Assembly (NCBI GenBank): GCA_030077755.1
Contig: JAQJZZ010000005.1
Coordinates: 1,364,001-1,428,000 of the forward strand
Length of the DNA stretch: 64,000 bases
Source of the DNA: Filosporella fistucella
Taxonomy: Eukaryota > Ascomycota > Leotiomycetes > Helotiales
Reading direction: 5' to 3'
Below, one piece after another: positions 23,255-34,981 of this stretch. Made by a program: the position numbers and the translations under genes. Position 1 is the first letter of the stretch. Every line of letters begins with the position of its first letter. The notes under the pieces are model-generated. The model was not told where the DNA came from. It did no database searches and worked only from the letters and a program-made list of their open reading frames with translations.

Positions 23255-24702
23255 AATTAAGGGCAGAAAAGTGAACGAAGGAGGAACGTGATTGAAAGGG
23301 AATCGAATGTATGTCTTGTCTTGTACAAATAATGCAATTCGTATCGACAATAACCAAAAGGAGAGTGTGAAACTCCAGAGTAATGAGTGAACCAGGAGAC
23401 TTTCCAGAAGTGCTGCACAGGAGAACAACAACGGGATAGGATGCCCATCTATTTGAATAATCTACTCTTCCGCTCACTCTCTCCGACCCCCGCAGTGGCT
23501 ACGGCTCGATTCCTGGCTGAAATTCTTCTCTGGGCTGCATCTTCTCATTTGTGTGCAATAACACAAGGATAGAACCCGAAACGTGAACTGTAGGTGACGA
23601 CGCGGAGGAAAAGCTTAAGTGGTACTTGAAACGTATCAAGTGGACACTTAAATAGATTTTCCCAAGGCGATTGAAGCTTTGGTCAGCAGGAGCCCTGGGA
23701 CTGGGTTCAGTATCAAAGATGAGATGAGCGATCAGCATCGTGTAATATAGACGGAGCGTGGGGAGTTTTTGATAAGGCAGGCTTGCGTGTTTCGTAGGCT
23801 TATTTTTTGTACTTGCATTTGTAATTTTGCTTGTGATTGTACATGTCATGAATTTTCAACCTGTTGTACAATCAGAATATGTGTGAGAAAAGATGAGAGA
23901 GTGCAGGAACAGGGGGCCTTGGAGGATGAACAGATATTTACCTAGATATGTTGGCAACGAACGTCGGAGTGTCAGTAGTCGAGAGAGAGATCTTATATTT
24001 CATCTTTCAATGTGTACAGTACAAGTGCATATATAGCAGATCATGCACAATCGAGGAGGATAAAGGGTGGTTGTAAGATATAGTAACTTCCATTACCAAA
24101 TCCCTTACGCTCGCTCTTCGCCTTGTATTGTGCCTCACCTCACATCACATCGCATCCCATCCCATCCCACATCCACGTCTCGAAGCGGGTGCAGCAAGCC
24201 TTTGCAAGAGACAGTGTTGCACCGCATATTTTGACTGTACAACTCCAGTATAGGTGCTATATGCAAGTCCTGTATTTGGCTCCTCTCTATCTGGTGCTCG
24301 AGCGCAATATCTCTTAGCTTCGACATCGTCGTACTTGTACAAGTCCTTCGTCTCTACTTATCCTGTCGTCTCTTTTTTGATTCTCTGACTAAGCCCTACT
24401 GCAATGCCTCGGGCAAACGGCAAACAATGTCAAGAACTAGATCGTGCCGTATATTACCTCGTCTCGGTGAAAGTTTATCAATCGTCGATACTGTAAGAGG
24501 AGGGGACCAGTTCGCCAATGTTCCGACGATAGTGGAGGCCCTCGAGTACAAGAAAGACTGACTGTAGCGATGAGTCCGAGTCTGACGGCAGATATTGTAT
24601 CCATTCACACCCACGTCCAGCACCATCACACATCACCACCGTGTCATTAATGCTTTCCTAGATATCTTCACCCTGGCACAATCGCCAGCACCTACCTGTC
24701 AA
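23255..24702. other. Intergenic; promoter and leader of the pantothenate kinase gene
   Basis: No recognisable gene. It contains short repeats of CATCC/CATCCCATCCC near 24140-24175. A small upstream ATG frame at 24123 may lie in the leader of the downstream gene. Nothing else supportable. Confidence 0.5.
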
Positions 24703-26195
24703 ATGTCTGCGGATGCACCGCAGACGGCCAAGCGTGCTCTGGCTGACAGCCAAGATGCGCCTGCGACTTCCTCACTGCCCCTCCGCATGCGAACAAATAC
24801 CGCTGAAATTGACAGCACAATTACGCATCCAGGCTCGGTGAAGATCAATGTCAAAGGTGCGTTTATCGTGGACCAGGAGTCCGGATCCCCTAATGGGGTA
24901 CACACAAATGTCAACGGAGGGAGCCACGACACAAAGGATATCAGACTGCCAAATCACACTGCGGTCGTGAGTCATATTGCTGTTGATGTATGCTCAACTG
25001 TCGTCCAATTTATTGGGAGTTTTTCTTACATTGTGCAGATTGGAGGTACTCTTGCTAAGTTGGTGTATTTCTCCCGCGAGCCCAATTCTCGAGAGCCAGG
25101 TGGCAGACTCAATTTCATGAATTTCGAGACCGATCGTATAGATGACTGCGTGGAGTTTATGAAACAGCTGAAGGTCAAGCAGCAGAAACTCAATGGCTCT
25201 CGTCCCGGGGAACTTTGTATTATGGCAACAGGAGGCGGAGCGTATAAGTATTATGACAAGATCAAACAAGCGCTTGGGGCAGATGTTTTGAGAGAAGATG
25301 AGATGGAGTGCCTGATCATTGGTATATTATCTCTTATCGCCACTTCTTCAGTTCCCTGAACTTAAGCCATTGCACAGGTCTCGATTTTTTCATCACTGAA
25401 ATACCCCGCGAAGTCTTCACATACAGCGAGACAGACCCAATGCACTTCGAAGAGCCCCGATCAGATATCTATCCCTACCTCCTCGTCAACATCGGCTCCG
25501 GAGTCAGCATGATCAAAGTCTCCGGACCAAAATCATATGCTCGAGTAGGCGGTACGCACATCGGCGGCGGCACGCTTTGGGGTCTCCTCTCCCTTCTCAC
25601 CGGGGCGCGCACCTTTGACGAGATGTTGGCTATGGCAGAAAGGGGTGATAACGCCAAAGTAGACATGCTGGTTGGCGACATCTACGGGGCAGATTACGGC
25701 AAGATAGGTCTTAAGAGCAGCGCTATCGCTAGCTCGTTTGGAAAGGTCTTCAAAATGAAGAGAGAAGCAGAGCGAGAGGCAGAGGACAGTGGAGGCCTCA
25801 CGAACGGCGACGCAGAATCCTCTCAACCACCTCAACCACCCCAATCCTCCCGTGAAGCCCCTTTCTCCGCATCTGACATATCCCGTTCACTTCTCTATGC
25901 TATTTCTAACAACATAGGCCAAATTGCCTACCTCCAGTCCGAAAAACACTCCCTATCAACCATATACTTCGGGGGCTCTTTTATTAGAGGTCATCGGCAA
26001 ACTATGAATACTCTTAGTTACGCCATTAAATTTTGGAGTAATGGCGAGAAGAAAGCCTATTTCTTGAGGCACGAGGGATATCTCGGGTCAGTTGGTGCAT
26101 TCCTGAAAAGGCAGCCGAGGAATTGGGGAAGGAGGGGGAGTTTTGAGGAATCGAGGGGGCATGGATTGAGAGGCGGGGAGAATGTGGTACCGTGA
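24703..26195 (+). CDS. Pantothenate kinase (eukaryotic type)
   Basis: This enzyme phosphorylates pantothenate with ATP, the first and regulated step of coenzyme A synthesis in the cytosol. With introns 24988-25038 and 25322-25377 the protein has 461 residues, a normal length. Splicing out the first intron creates the phosphate-binding motif AVDIGGTLAKLVYFSRE (residues about 93-109). Further family motifs are MATGGGAYKYYD, LLVNIGSGVSMIKV, RVGGTHIGGGTLWGL and, near the end, LSTIYFGGSFIRGH. A low-complexity insert (SQPPQPPQSS) lies before the C-terminal motif. The start is taken at 24703 (TCAAATG) rather than the upstream in-frame ATG at 24595. In other eukaryotes the enzyme is inhibited by acetyl-CoA. 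Confidence 0.92.
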
Positions 26196-26785
26196 GTGGA
26201 TATCGAGGCATTTGAGGCGGTATTCAGCATGGACTCTCGTCTTATACGGGGTTTCAAAATAAAAGGGGTATTTTGAATGGAACGATGTCCCCTATCTGGG
26301 ATCGCAAATTGGTTCTGTATAGAGTATAAAGAGCGAGAGCGGAGAAAGGGAAACGAGGAACCCTTCCCTTCGACTGCCCCGAATGTTCGCGGACTTGATG
26401 CGACTCGTAAACAGTCTCTTGTTGGAAATTCCTGGATACTCATATGACAGAGCCAGGTTGTTCCGTACTGAATTTTGAAGTTAGAAGACCTTTTTGCACA
26501 GATTGCAACACTTCAGTGCGTTCCCGCCCAACTGTGGGAAACACATCAAAATTAATGCAATTGTATATGCACACATAAATGTTCTTCAGATTCATCAAGC
26601 ACTAGTTTTCATTATACACTTTCTCCTGCCCAATGCACATGTTTCATCGTTCTTCAGACCTGTTCCCTCCACGCACTAGACTTCATATTTTTGCCCGGCT
26701 CCGATCGACTTTCTGAACACCACCGCCACCACAACGCCCCAAGATATCATGCCAAATACGCAAGTGTACTCTTGTATATGACATA
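26196..26785. other. Intergenic between convergent genes
   Basis: 3' regions of the pantothenate kinase gene and of the minus-strand gene at 26786. No gene recognised. Confidence 0.5.
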
Positions 26786-28769
26786 TTATTCAAACCAAAG
26801 TTTAAAATCATCATCCCATTCTACACTCTCCTCAGCGGGTGCCGATGTTGCACTCGCGTCAAATTCATAATCCCATCCTCCCTCTTCCAATCCATTCATG
26901 AGGCACTTTCCTCCCTCTCCCAAATCCTTCACTTCCTCTAGAGGATAATAAGCCTTCCCCACGAGATGACTGACATCTTTCGTCTCACCAATTTCTTGCT
27001 TGAGCCTTTTTGCATCTTCATCCTCTTGCTTCTGATGAGATCTCTTGCACACGAGTGGAAAACCTTGCATGTCTGCTTCGTTCCACACGCAGCAGGTATG
27101 CTCCCTACTTGGCTTGTTACGGAGGAGACATCCGCCAGCGCCAGCCGGAAGTGGGCGTAATCGAGTTATGCAATGCTCATGCATTTGAGACGCTTGTTCT
27201 AGCCCTTGCCCACCAGCGGGTACCGAGCTACGCTTTTGTGAAGAATGACTGATCGTACACTTTTCAGGCGGTGGATGATAATGCTTGATTGTAGCTAACA
27301 AGATATATGGACAATTTTCATTGTCTAAATCGCAAAGGTTCGCTAGGAGGGGATTGGGAGTGGTACGTTGCGACAGAGAAGCGCGAGAGATCTCTGTCAT
27401 TCGAGTCGGAAATGGCGAGCTCGTGACGGAGAAGGCGGGAGCGTGCTTGCGGTCAACAGTAGAGCGCATAAGCAAAAGCACCAGGCTGGCATTAAGATCC
27501 GAGCCATTGAGATTGACAAGATCAGGGCAGAGAAGAGCAAAATCTCGAGGAGGCACTTCGGCAAATTTGACGGTCAGGGACTTACTGTAATCCAGGTCGT
27601 CTTTATGCTTGTTATTATCTGTCACTGCTTCAGTTGTGAGAGATGGGAAGCTTCCGGCGCGACGTCGAAGAGGTGGGGGCACCCCGCCGTGTATCTGTAC
27701 ACGCATTAGTACGAATTTTGCTCGGTGAGACGAAGAGATGTACAACTTCTGAATCGTATGTACACTGCCTCCCTCCGTCATCTGGACACAGGCACAGAAG
27801 ATTTTGACCTACCGGACTATTCCTCAAAACATAGGGACGGGTTGGATCGGCCGGCTTGATCCAAGAGAATATATTTTTAAATGCTTTCAGTGCATCTACA
27901 TTTGTCGGCTTAGCATGTGCTTCACCCATGCTCATAACACTCTTTGGCACTTCCTTATTCAAAATTTGAACGGGTGGTGACGTTGGCGGAGTAATTAATA
28001 GGGATGCTCGTGACTTCGCACTGTGCGAGTCGTCTTCTTCTGATAGGATTTTAATATCGACGAGCCCTTCCGTCATGAGTCGAAGTCGCTTTTCAAAGAG
28101 ACGTCGCGCCTCTAAACTTGAAAGAACCCGCCAGTCGACCATTTCTGAATCTCTGGCTGGAACCTCGACAACTCCAGTGATCGGAATCGATCGATCCAGA
28201 TACTGGCATATCCCCCATGACCAATATCTGTTTCTATTCGAGCCCTCGAGTTTCTGGTCTCTATTTTGACCTCCAAGAGTCCATAGCTCTTGTTTTGGGC
28301 CTTGAATCATTGGGAACCAGCAAGCCTGATCTATTCCGATTGTCCCACTTTGGTATGTATTTAGATTTATTACAGGAATCATTTCCTTCGCCGCGAGGTT
28401 CTGACCATTATCGAAAATCCAAAATCTGTCACCCCTATGATACCCGAACGCAGTAGACGGCGAATTATCAAACAAGGCAACGGCGTGGGCATTTGTGCTT
28501 GATATAGCCTTTGAAACTTGTTCTCTCTCGTAGATATTGTTCGAATCTTTTTCAAAGTCCTGCCTTGGAAGATAACAGACAGTGTTCCGCTCTTTTCCAT
28601 TGAAGCGTCTGACAGGAACATGCGATATGGTTTTGGAAATGGGTATCATAGGCGATTGAACGACCACTCTGTCCCCTCTCTTCCTCCATCTTGAGGGCTG
28701 CGACACAAGAATGTATTTCCGTACCGAGACCTTGCAATCTACTGCATTGAAATCGTTCGAGCTCATCAT
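26786..28769 (-). CDS. Hypothetical protein, unrecognised
   Basis: A long open minus-strand frame from ATG ATG at 28769 (MMSSNDFNAVDCKVSV) runs to a GT donor after NSP at 27813. It continues in phase in the frame ending at 26786 (DDDFKLWFE). The intron is either 31 nt (27782-27812) or, more plausibly, about 64 nt using the AG before KLYISSSHRAK. The total is about 640 residues. Notable segments are FGYHRGDRFWIFDNGQN, a Ser/Thr/Pro-rich centre (LLITPPTSPPVQI), several Cys/His in HPPPEKCTISH and HTCCVWNEADMQGFPLVCKR, and an acidic tail. No family recognised. Additional introns are possible; a strong donor-like GTAAGT sits near 27585. Confidence 0.55.
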
Positions 28770-29610
28770 TCATCAACGAGAAGGGGCATAGTTGGTGAAG
28801 ATTGAAGGATGCTTCTGAAGATTCGGGGTTCGCGACCACAAAAATGAGAGAATTTGTTCGCTGGGACAGAAAGATAGCATAATATGATCAGAACGCGCGG
28901 GATGTGAGCAAAATGGATTTGGCAGATTTTGGAACGATTTGATCCTTTGTACTGGTCCCGAGGGTCTGGTTACCCCATGCCAACAGCCCACTCTGGCCAC
29001 CAGCCAAGTGAGGAATGAGGGATGACCAATAAGACAGAGTTAGTATCGAGCTTCTGAGAAGACCAACAGCTTTAGTGTCTGTGACCAGCCAATGTTCATC
29101 CCCAGATATTATGGAAGTAACACAAATCAGTGCTAGATACCGTAGCCATGTCATGTGCAGAGGTACTCCGAACCTCAGTGCCATTTCATCTAGCAAGGCG
29201 CATTGAATACTTCCAAAAGCAACTCTTCTTGCGAATCTCTAGCAATGGAACTAAAGCCTGCTCACTTGTGGAGATACGTTGGTGGGTTCCCGCTTTGAAA
29301 ATAACTCCCTTGCCGATGTGATTCAGCCACTATGCAAGAGCGACTTCTGAGCGATGGGCAGACCCGGATACTTCTTCACAGATCGTGTTAATTCTTGCTC
29401 TATCGTGGAGTGGAGAAGCCGCCCGTAGTGTCTCCTATTATTGAGACTTGCTCCCTACCTTATCTTTAGCATGCTCCCATTTACTGGTGTGACATGTAAG
29501 GTAGATTCCGTGTGGAGGTACACCATGAATTTGATAGCGCACATTGTTCTGCCATCCACTCCCACTTCCACTTGGCCAGGCTCAATTTCCGTAAATATCG
29601 TTGGTGCATA
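28770..29610. other. Intergenic, no gene recognised
   Basis: Upstream region of the minus-strand gene and 3' side of AIM11. An alternative, longer 5' exon frame (MVANPESSEASFNLHQL) starts at 28839 in another frame of the neighbouring gene. Nothing else supportable. Confidence 0.45.
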
Positions 29611-30177
29611 TCATGATTTCTTCGCCGCTGTGCCCTTGACATCGGACCCCCCTTCTAGCTCACCCTTGTCCTTGATTCCCTTCTCTCCTCGAAGCGCTTT
29701 GAACTCCTTTCTTGCAAGCACCGTTGCAAACCATTCCTCCAGCTCCTCCTCCTCATCCTGATCTATCCGTCTCCCATCGAGTCCAGTACCTGTCCGAACC
29801 TTCCTCCGCATATCTTCCAGTGTCGCAATATCGAATGCCCATAGCAATCCTCCTCCAGCCATCATTCCCACGCTGAGCACATTAATTGTGGCGATATTCA
29901 AGGCCTCAAATGCCTCCATTGCCCCGTTCACATTGTGATTCACTTGAGTGCTTGGCTGGTAGAATTTGGGGACTGTAGCTTGGTATCGGCGGACGAGAGA
30001 CCTTCGTGTAATTATGGATGCCAGGCCAAAGAATGTGGCCCCAGCAGCAAAGAGTCCTAACTGTCTTCGTGATCTTTGATTAAAGAGTCTGTTGTCTGTT
30101 TCTTGGGTTTCGGAGGCTCTGGGAGGTTGGAAGGTGGGTTGAGGATCCGACATGATGGACGGCTGTAGGAAGGCCAT
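29611..30177 (-). CDS. AIM11: AIM11-like mitochondrial membrane protein
   Basis: One exon of 188 residues. The family pattern is clear: RRQLGLFAAGATFFGLASIITRR (first membrane segment, about residues 36-58), PKFYQPS, then NGAMEAFEALNIATINVLSV, GLLWAFDIATLEDMRRKVR (second segment and conserved end). AIM11 proteins are small two-pass proteins linked to mitochondrial inheritance in yeast; the biochemical role is unknown. The acidic-basic tail after residue 140 is variable. Initiation could also be at the second methionine (MSDPQPT, nine codons in). Confidence 0.85.
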   Translation of the reverse strand: MAFLQPSIMSDPQPTFQPPRASETQETDNRLFNQRSRRQLGLFAAGATFFGLASIITRRSLVRRYQATVPKFYQPSTQVNHNVNGAMEAFEALNIATINVLSVGMMAGGGLLWAFDIATLEDMRRKVRTGTGLDGRRIDQDEEEELEEWFATVLARKEFKALRGEKGIKDKGELEGGSDVKGTAAKKS

Positions 30178-30752
30178 CTAGAAAGAAATCAACACGCAAT
30201 AGACGATGTCATCAATTGAGTTCTGCGACGAGCTTTTCTGTGAAAGAAGAATGAAACCAACCAGGTTGAGGTTGAAGGTAGGTGAATGGTTTTCTTGGCC
30301 TCACTGGGATAACCAAAATTTCAAGCTGTCTTGATTGGGACTAGTCTTCCACGGAGGATGGGTTTTATCCTGAATCCGAGCTCTTAAACCCGCTCCGAAT
30401 ATCTGGGGTTTCTTTCACCCCGCCGAGCCATTATTATTCCAATGTACCTAACCCGTGATACCTTCTGTACCTTAAGCAATACAGCGCATTGGATGCGTGA
30501 CCTTATTTACCTAGCTACCCACCCCTGTAATGTATTGCACATACGCAATCACCGGGGATTTATCTACAGGTAGATATCTCACAACCGAAAATCTGTGTTC
30601 ATTTGTTTTTGATGTAGAGACGGGAGACACAACTCAAATCTTGTCAGGTTCAGCAAAGTCGAGGCCCCTTCACATATGGTTGATACTACGGGAATGTATT
30701 GTTTCATAATATTTCAACGGCATGTGGTATAACACCACTCGATGGAGAGATT
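30178..30752. other. Intergenic, no gene recognised
   Basis: Promoter side of AIM11 (minus strand) and 3' flank of the GST pseudogene. No coding or RNA feature seen. Confidence 0.5.
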
Positions 30753-31540
30753 TCAGCCTAGATAGGCGTCACTACTAGAGAAGCTCGTGATATTTGGTCT
30801 GCTCTGCACCGCATCAGCCAATTGTCTCAGCCGAGGATATTCCTTCAATCCAGCTTTTCTATCTTGGATGAGATTTTCATCGTGCAAGAGCTGAAATAAC
30901 GTCATATCAGCATAAGTGATTTCACTGCCAGTAACATATGGGCCCTTTCCTGAGAGATCCGAGCCTTTCAAATGTGTCTCGAGGGTGTTCAGAAATCTGA
31001 CTCTATCCCCTTGCTGATGTTTGGGTAGTCCTCCTCTGCAGTAGAGGAGAATAAAGCGTTGACGAGTAGGGTACTCCCTAGATACCTGGTGAGTGGTATG
31101 TCAACAGCTGTAAAGATTAGAGAAAGAGGCAATCAACCACAATATCATTAATAGCATCTGCCCAGTATTTCTCATCTTCGGTTTTTCATCATGTCTCCCC
31201 AGCGACGCACAATTGCATAACTCTGCGTCAAAATTTCCCCGTCAGGCATCTCAATGACTGGAATGTTTCCAGTTAGATTCAGTTCTGCAACTTGGCCGTT
31301 GTGCTTCTATTGTGGCCATTCTTCGAAAGTATAACGAATATCTTTGTAGGTGGCTCCAGCATCCTGTGCCGATAATAAGAATACGCGTTGAAATTATTCG
31401 GAGCAAGTAGCTTACATTGAAGAAAAGTCGAACGACTTGCCCTCGACCTCGAGACTGGAAGTCAAAGTAGTGGATTGTGGGGACGGCCCAATAGCTTTGT
31501 TGGCGGCACTCTCTGTGCCGTATGTAAGTGTCCGAGGCAT
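30753..31540 (-). pseudogene. Glutathione S-transferase (sigma-like) pseudogene
   Basis: The minus strand carries a whole GST in pieces. The N-terminal domain reads TIHYFDFQSRGRGQVVRLFFN (with the start ATG at 31540 in a different frame), then YKDIRYTFEEWPQ, a TAG stop (31307-31309), and NGQVAELNLTGNIPVIEM and LTQSYAIVRRWGD. After a frameshift EDEKYWADAINDIVVD follows. The C-terminal domain (SDLSGKGPYVTGSEITYADMTLFQLL, YPRLRQLADAVQSRPNITSF) is intact to the stop at 30753. At least one stop and two frameshifts mean it is dead. Intact relatives conjugate glutathione to electrophiles; the Tyr in IHYFD is the usual catalytic position. Confidence 0.75.
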
Positions 31541-32419
31541 TCTGATATAGAAACGAGGCTCAGGTCTTGCCAATAGAATCGATACGATATTGTTATCTGC
31601 GCTTAATTAACTTTCAGAGGGCTTATATAGGGATGTTGGATCGTCCAATCTTTAGCTAAATGACGCCCTGGCGATATTTAGGTTCATTTAGTCCTCTTCG
31701 GCCTATGGGAAATCAGCGCCACTACCACTCAACACTCTCTCTTCCATGCCAAATGGATTCGGTTCTTGAGCTGTCTCCGATTATCGCATATCAACTACCT
31801 AGAGGCCTGGAGTTATTCATGATGCACGGCTATGTATGCTGCTACTAGTACTTCTGAACAGCGATGATGAGGGTGCTCTTCTGGGCTCCAACCTTAATAA
31901 TGACAAATAGCATAAGCTTGCGGTGCCGTGGAGTGATCAAGATAGTGCTAAGCCTACTTACGACTTTGGGACCGCAACGATGTAATCTGGAGGTATGAGA
32001 ACTTTGGCTCTCGGCAGAATTGAGAAACTGAAAACTCCTCGCAACGAGGCAAGATCAAAGGCTGAAAAAGAATGACATCCTTTCGAGACCTTAGTAGTTC
32101 AAATCAAGGAATGGCAAAATTGCTGTGTAAAACTCCACTAGCATTAAACTACTCATCTCTACTGCAATCATGTAATAGGCTTGAAGAATAGCCCAAGCAT
32201 TCAAGATTGTCAACACATGAGGGCTGTCTTGCTTTCCAAAGGCATGAGCTTCACTCTCTCGACTCTATACCTATCTGCCGTGAGATCGCTAAACATGAGC
32301 CGACCCGATGTTTTGCCGAATTTTCAGAGGTCCAGGCCCGAAAATTGGATGAGAAACAGGAGTGATTAGCGAATATATTTTTAAATAGGGCGACAAATTG
32401 TATCCAACCAATCTAAGTA
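31541..32419. other. Intergenic, no gene recognised
   Basis: Lies between the GST pseudogene and the tRNA gene. Only short chance frames. Confidence 0.5.
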
Positions 32420-32491
32420 GCTCTGCTGGCGCAATGGTAGCGCGTAAGACTTCTAATCTTAAGGTTGTGGGTTCGAGTCCCACGTAGAGTG
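32420..32491 (+). tRNA. tRNA-Arg (anticodon UCU)
   Basis: It folds as a complete cloverleaf of 72 nt. The acceptor GCTCTGC pairs with GTAGAGT (two G-U pairs). The D-arm is GCGC-AATGGTA-GCGC. The anticodon arm TAAGA/TCTTA has loop CTTCTAA (anticodon TCT). The T-arm is GTGGG-TTCGAGT-CCCAC, with discriminator G. There is no intron. A TTTTT run at 32496-32500 is the RNA polymerase III terminator. The internal A and B boxes are present (TGGCGCAATGG, GGTTCGAGTCC). Confidence 0.93.
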
Positions 32492-34153
32492 CGAAATTTT
32501 TGGTATTAGAATCACAATTTCTTTTTGCGAAATCAAGTCCCGTTTGGCCCGGCCATTGCAGGTCGTGGAGCGAGCCATGGAGTGCCTGGCCCCGATATCT
32601 AACTTTTGAAATATCCTCTGAGAAATTACTTCACAAAAATGTGGGCAATTTTGATTTTGATACCCGGGACCTGATGATTTAGTATTTACCGAGCTACAAA
32701 GCGTTCTTGGCTCATTGATAGCTGCCATGAAGTTACCTCGCCTCGCAACATCCGGCCGAGCCAGTCACCGCCCGTATATCACCATGCCTCAAGGCTCAAT
32801 CCTTTCCCCTTTTCACAATTTTCTTCTTTTTCTTTTTTCCTCTCTTCCACCAGATCAGCCATATATTAAAGCAAGGCAAAGCAAGCCCAAGGCAAGGCAA
32901 GGCAAGGGCATACCCCCGCAGACATCTCCATCTCACTTTTCTCCGCATTGACTTGTCACATTCCTTACTTTCTTAATATTTTCCTCTTCCGCTCTCTCGC
33001 TTTAGCAGCCAATCTTCAAGACACCATCTAAGACATGGAGTTGAGATGAGTCGAGATGCGGCAGTCCCTGGAACGCCAGAAAATTCGGTACGGTACGGTA
33101 TACCTTACGGAGTAGTATCTGTCTGCAACACGGCACTGCAACTGTAATTGCAATTGCCTCCCCTACGGACGTACCAAGCGGCAATCTTCTTTCTATTTCG
33201 CCCGACTGGCATACGGTACTCGAGTACTACCTATAGTAGGCAAGCTTGTCCATTCCAACCAAAATCCACCACCCGCCCATCACACTTACACACTTACACA
33301 CACACACAACACACACGACGCACACACGCCATCATCCTGATTCCGCATGGGCTGCTTTTGCAGATCTATATCTCCAACATCCAACGACCACAAGCATATG
33401 TCAATCTGCCGGAAATGTGCCAAGTCTGAAAGCTCCAAGTTGGGCCCCCGTCTTCTGACAGCGGCTACCTGCCTGTCTACTGTGTTACTCAGTCCTGCTT
33501 TGCTCTGACACCGGTCTGTCTTGATTGGTCAATATCCGATGATAAAGGTGAATCCAGCTACTCGGTTCTGGTCAGTTAGTCAATTTCGAAGATCGGGACA
33601 GCCACGCATAATGCTCCCTGTATGTCGCAGAACATACTCCGTGGAGTGTGTATAGTGTAGGGTCTGAGGGAAAATCAATGCATAATGTTCCCTGTATGTG
33701 GCAGAACAGAATCCGTGGAGTATGGACGAGTATATGGCAGAGGCCTAGGCGCAACCACTGCCACACCCCTTGAAACCCCCTCAGAACTTCCTAGCACTGG
33801 TTCGGATCTAACTTCTCTTGCATTCCTGGCTGCCAGCTTGACAACCCGCAGCTGAAGAAGGCAGGGTACGCTTCCAAGTCGGACTTTGTCTAGCCATCTT
33901 CATGAACTTGGTGAGTGGGTGCTCTGTGATCAAATATGTTCTAGTGGGCCACCTCACTCCTTGTATCGAAATCACTAGATTGGCATTTTGCCCTGTCTGC
34001 CTTGAGCCAGGATGCTTACATGGACGACTGGCGGCATATCATCGACGATCATTTATACAATCTTTCCCACGAAGCACGAAGAAGACCAGCAAAGAGCCCC
34101 ATTGTGTTTTCTAGGCCTTACGACAATAACTTTCAATCAAACATTCAAGCAAA
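32492..34153. other. Long intergenic region with a duplicated 45-bp unit
   Basis: No gene recognised. It includes CA-rich microsatellite DNA near 33285-33330, AAGGCAAGGCAAGGC near 32885-32910, and the duplicated unit described separately. Confidence 0.5.
33606..33724. repeat. Two 45-bp direct repeats
   Basis: Units at 33606-33650 and 33680-33724 begin GCATAATG and contain CCCTGTATGT, GCAGAACA and TCCGTGGAGT. About 40 of 45 positions agree. No other copy seen in the window. Confidence 0.75.
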
Positions 34154-34981
34154 ATGTCCACTTTGACGGATATGATAGGCTATGTCACCAATCTTCGGGG
34201 ACCTGAAAGCGATTTCGAAAAGCCTCTACATTGGACGAGGCACAGATTAGCAACGCACCTTTACCACAACTGTGACACGCGAGACGAAATGAGGCTGTGG
34301 CATGAGGAGCATTTACGGTGGGCGAAGAAGTCCACACATAGCATCTGGCTTGAGCAACTTTGCATCAACGTTGCGCAGTATCTTGACCTCACAATTTCAA
34401 TCGTGAATATCCTGCAGTCTTGGGCATCAGGCCGGATACAATTGCCAGAGTCAAGCCTTACAGATCGTGGGTTGGTGATTCTTGCGCTTGGCAATCTGGA
34501 AGACGCCTTCAGAGAGTTTCGAGTGGTCAAGAGGAACGAAAATACTCAGAAACAGTACGTTTGAAAATTGACCTATGTTTGCTGAATATCAGAAATACGA
34601 CGAACTCTCGAGGAGTTCGCAATTCACTCGCACTTTGCATTTCATCCATTAACTCTTAGCTGATGTATCTATAGGATCCGGGAGTTGACACTGGATTACC
34701 TCCGTAAGGTGTATGAGTTAGTGCTCGTGCTTGCCACCCCACTGGTTCCCGAAGAGTCGTGGTTAGAGGAACAAAAAAAGTACCTAGAGGTGACACGTTT
34801 GGAAAACTTCAAGTTTGACGACGAGAATGATTATCGACAAATGCGAAATCCAACCCTCAGCGGCGTCATTGCTGACCATACAAGCATGCCTACACGGTGG
34901 CAGCCTGCCCATCCTCAGCCACCAGTCCTTATTCAAAACTTTGGGCCATATGGGCCTGAGATTGTCCTGAACATCCACTAA
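34154..34981 (+). CDS. Hypothetical protein, unrecognised
   Basis: ATG at 34154 (CAAAATGTCC) opens a frame that splices cleanly. Intron 34555-34674 (GTACGT...CTATAG) joins QKQ to IRELTLDYLRKV, and the frame ends at 34981 after EIVLNIH. The product has 235 residues and is mostly helical in appearance. It is rich in Trp, His and Arg near the N-terminus (LHWTRHRLATHLYHN, RLWHEEHLRWAKK, HSIWLEQL). No signal peptide or membrane segment seen. No family recognised. Splice consistency and even codon use support a real gene, but expression evidence would be needed. Confidence 0.5.

Noticed and set aside
32289..32483. Minus-strand frame beginning GLEPTTLRLEVLRATIAPAELL
   Set aside because: It is the antisense of the tRNA-Arg gene at 32420-32491; such peptides arise often in databases from tRNA loci.
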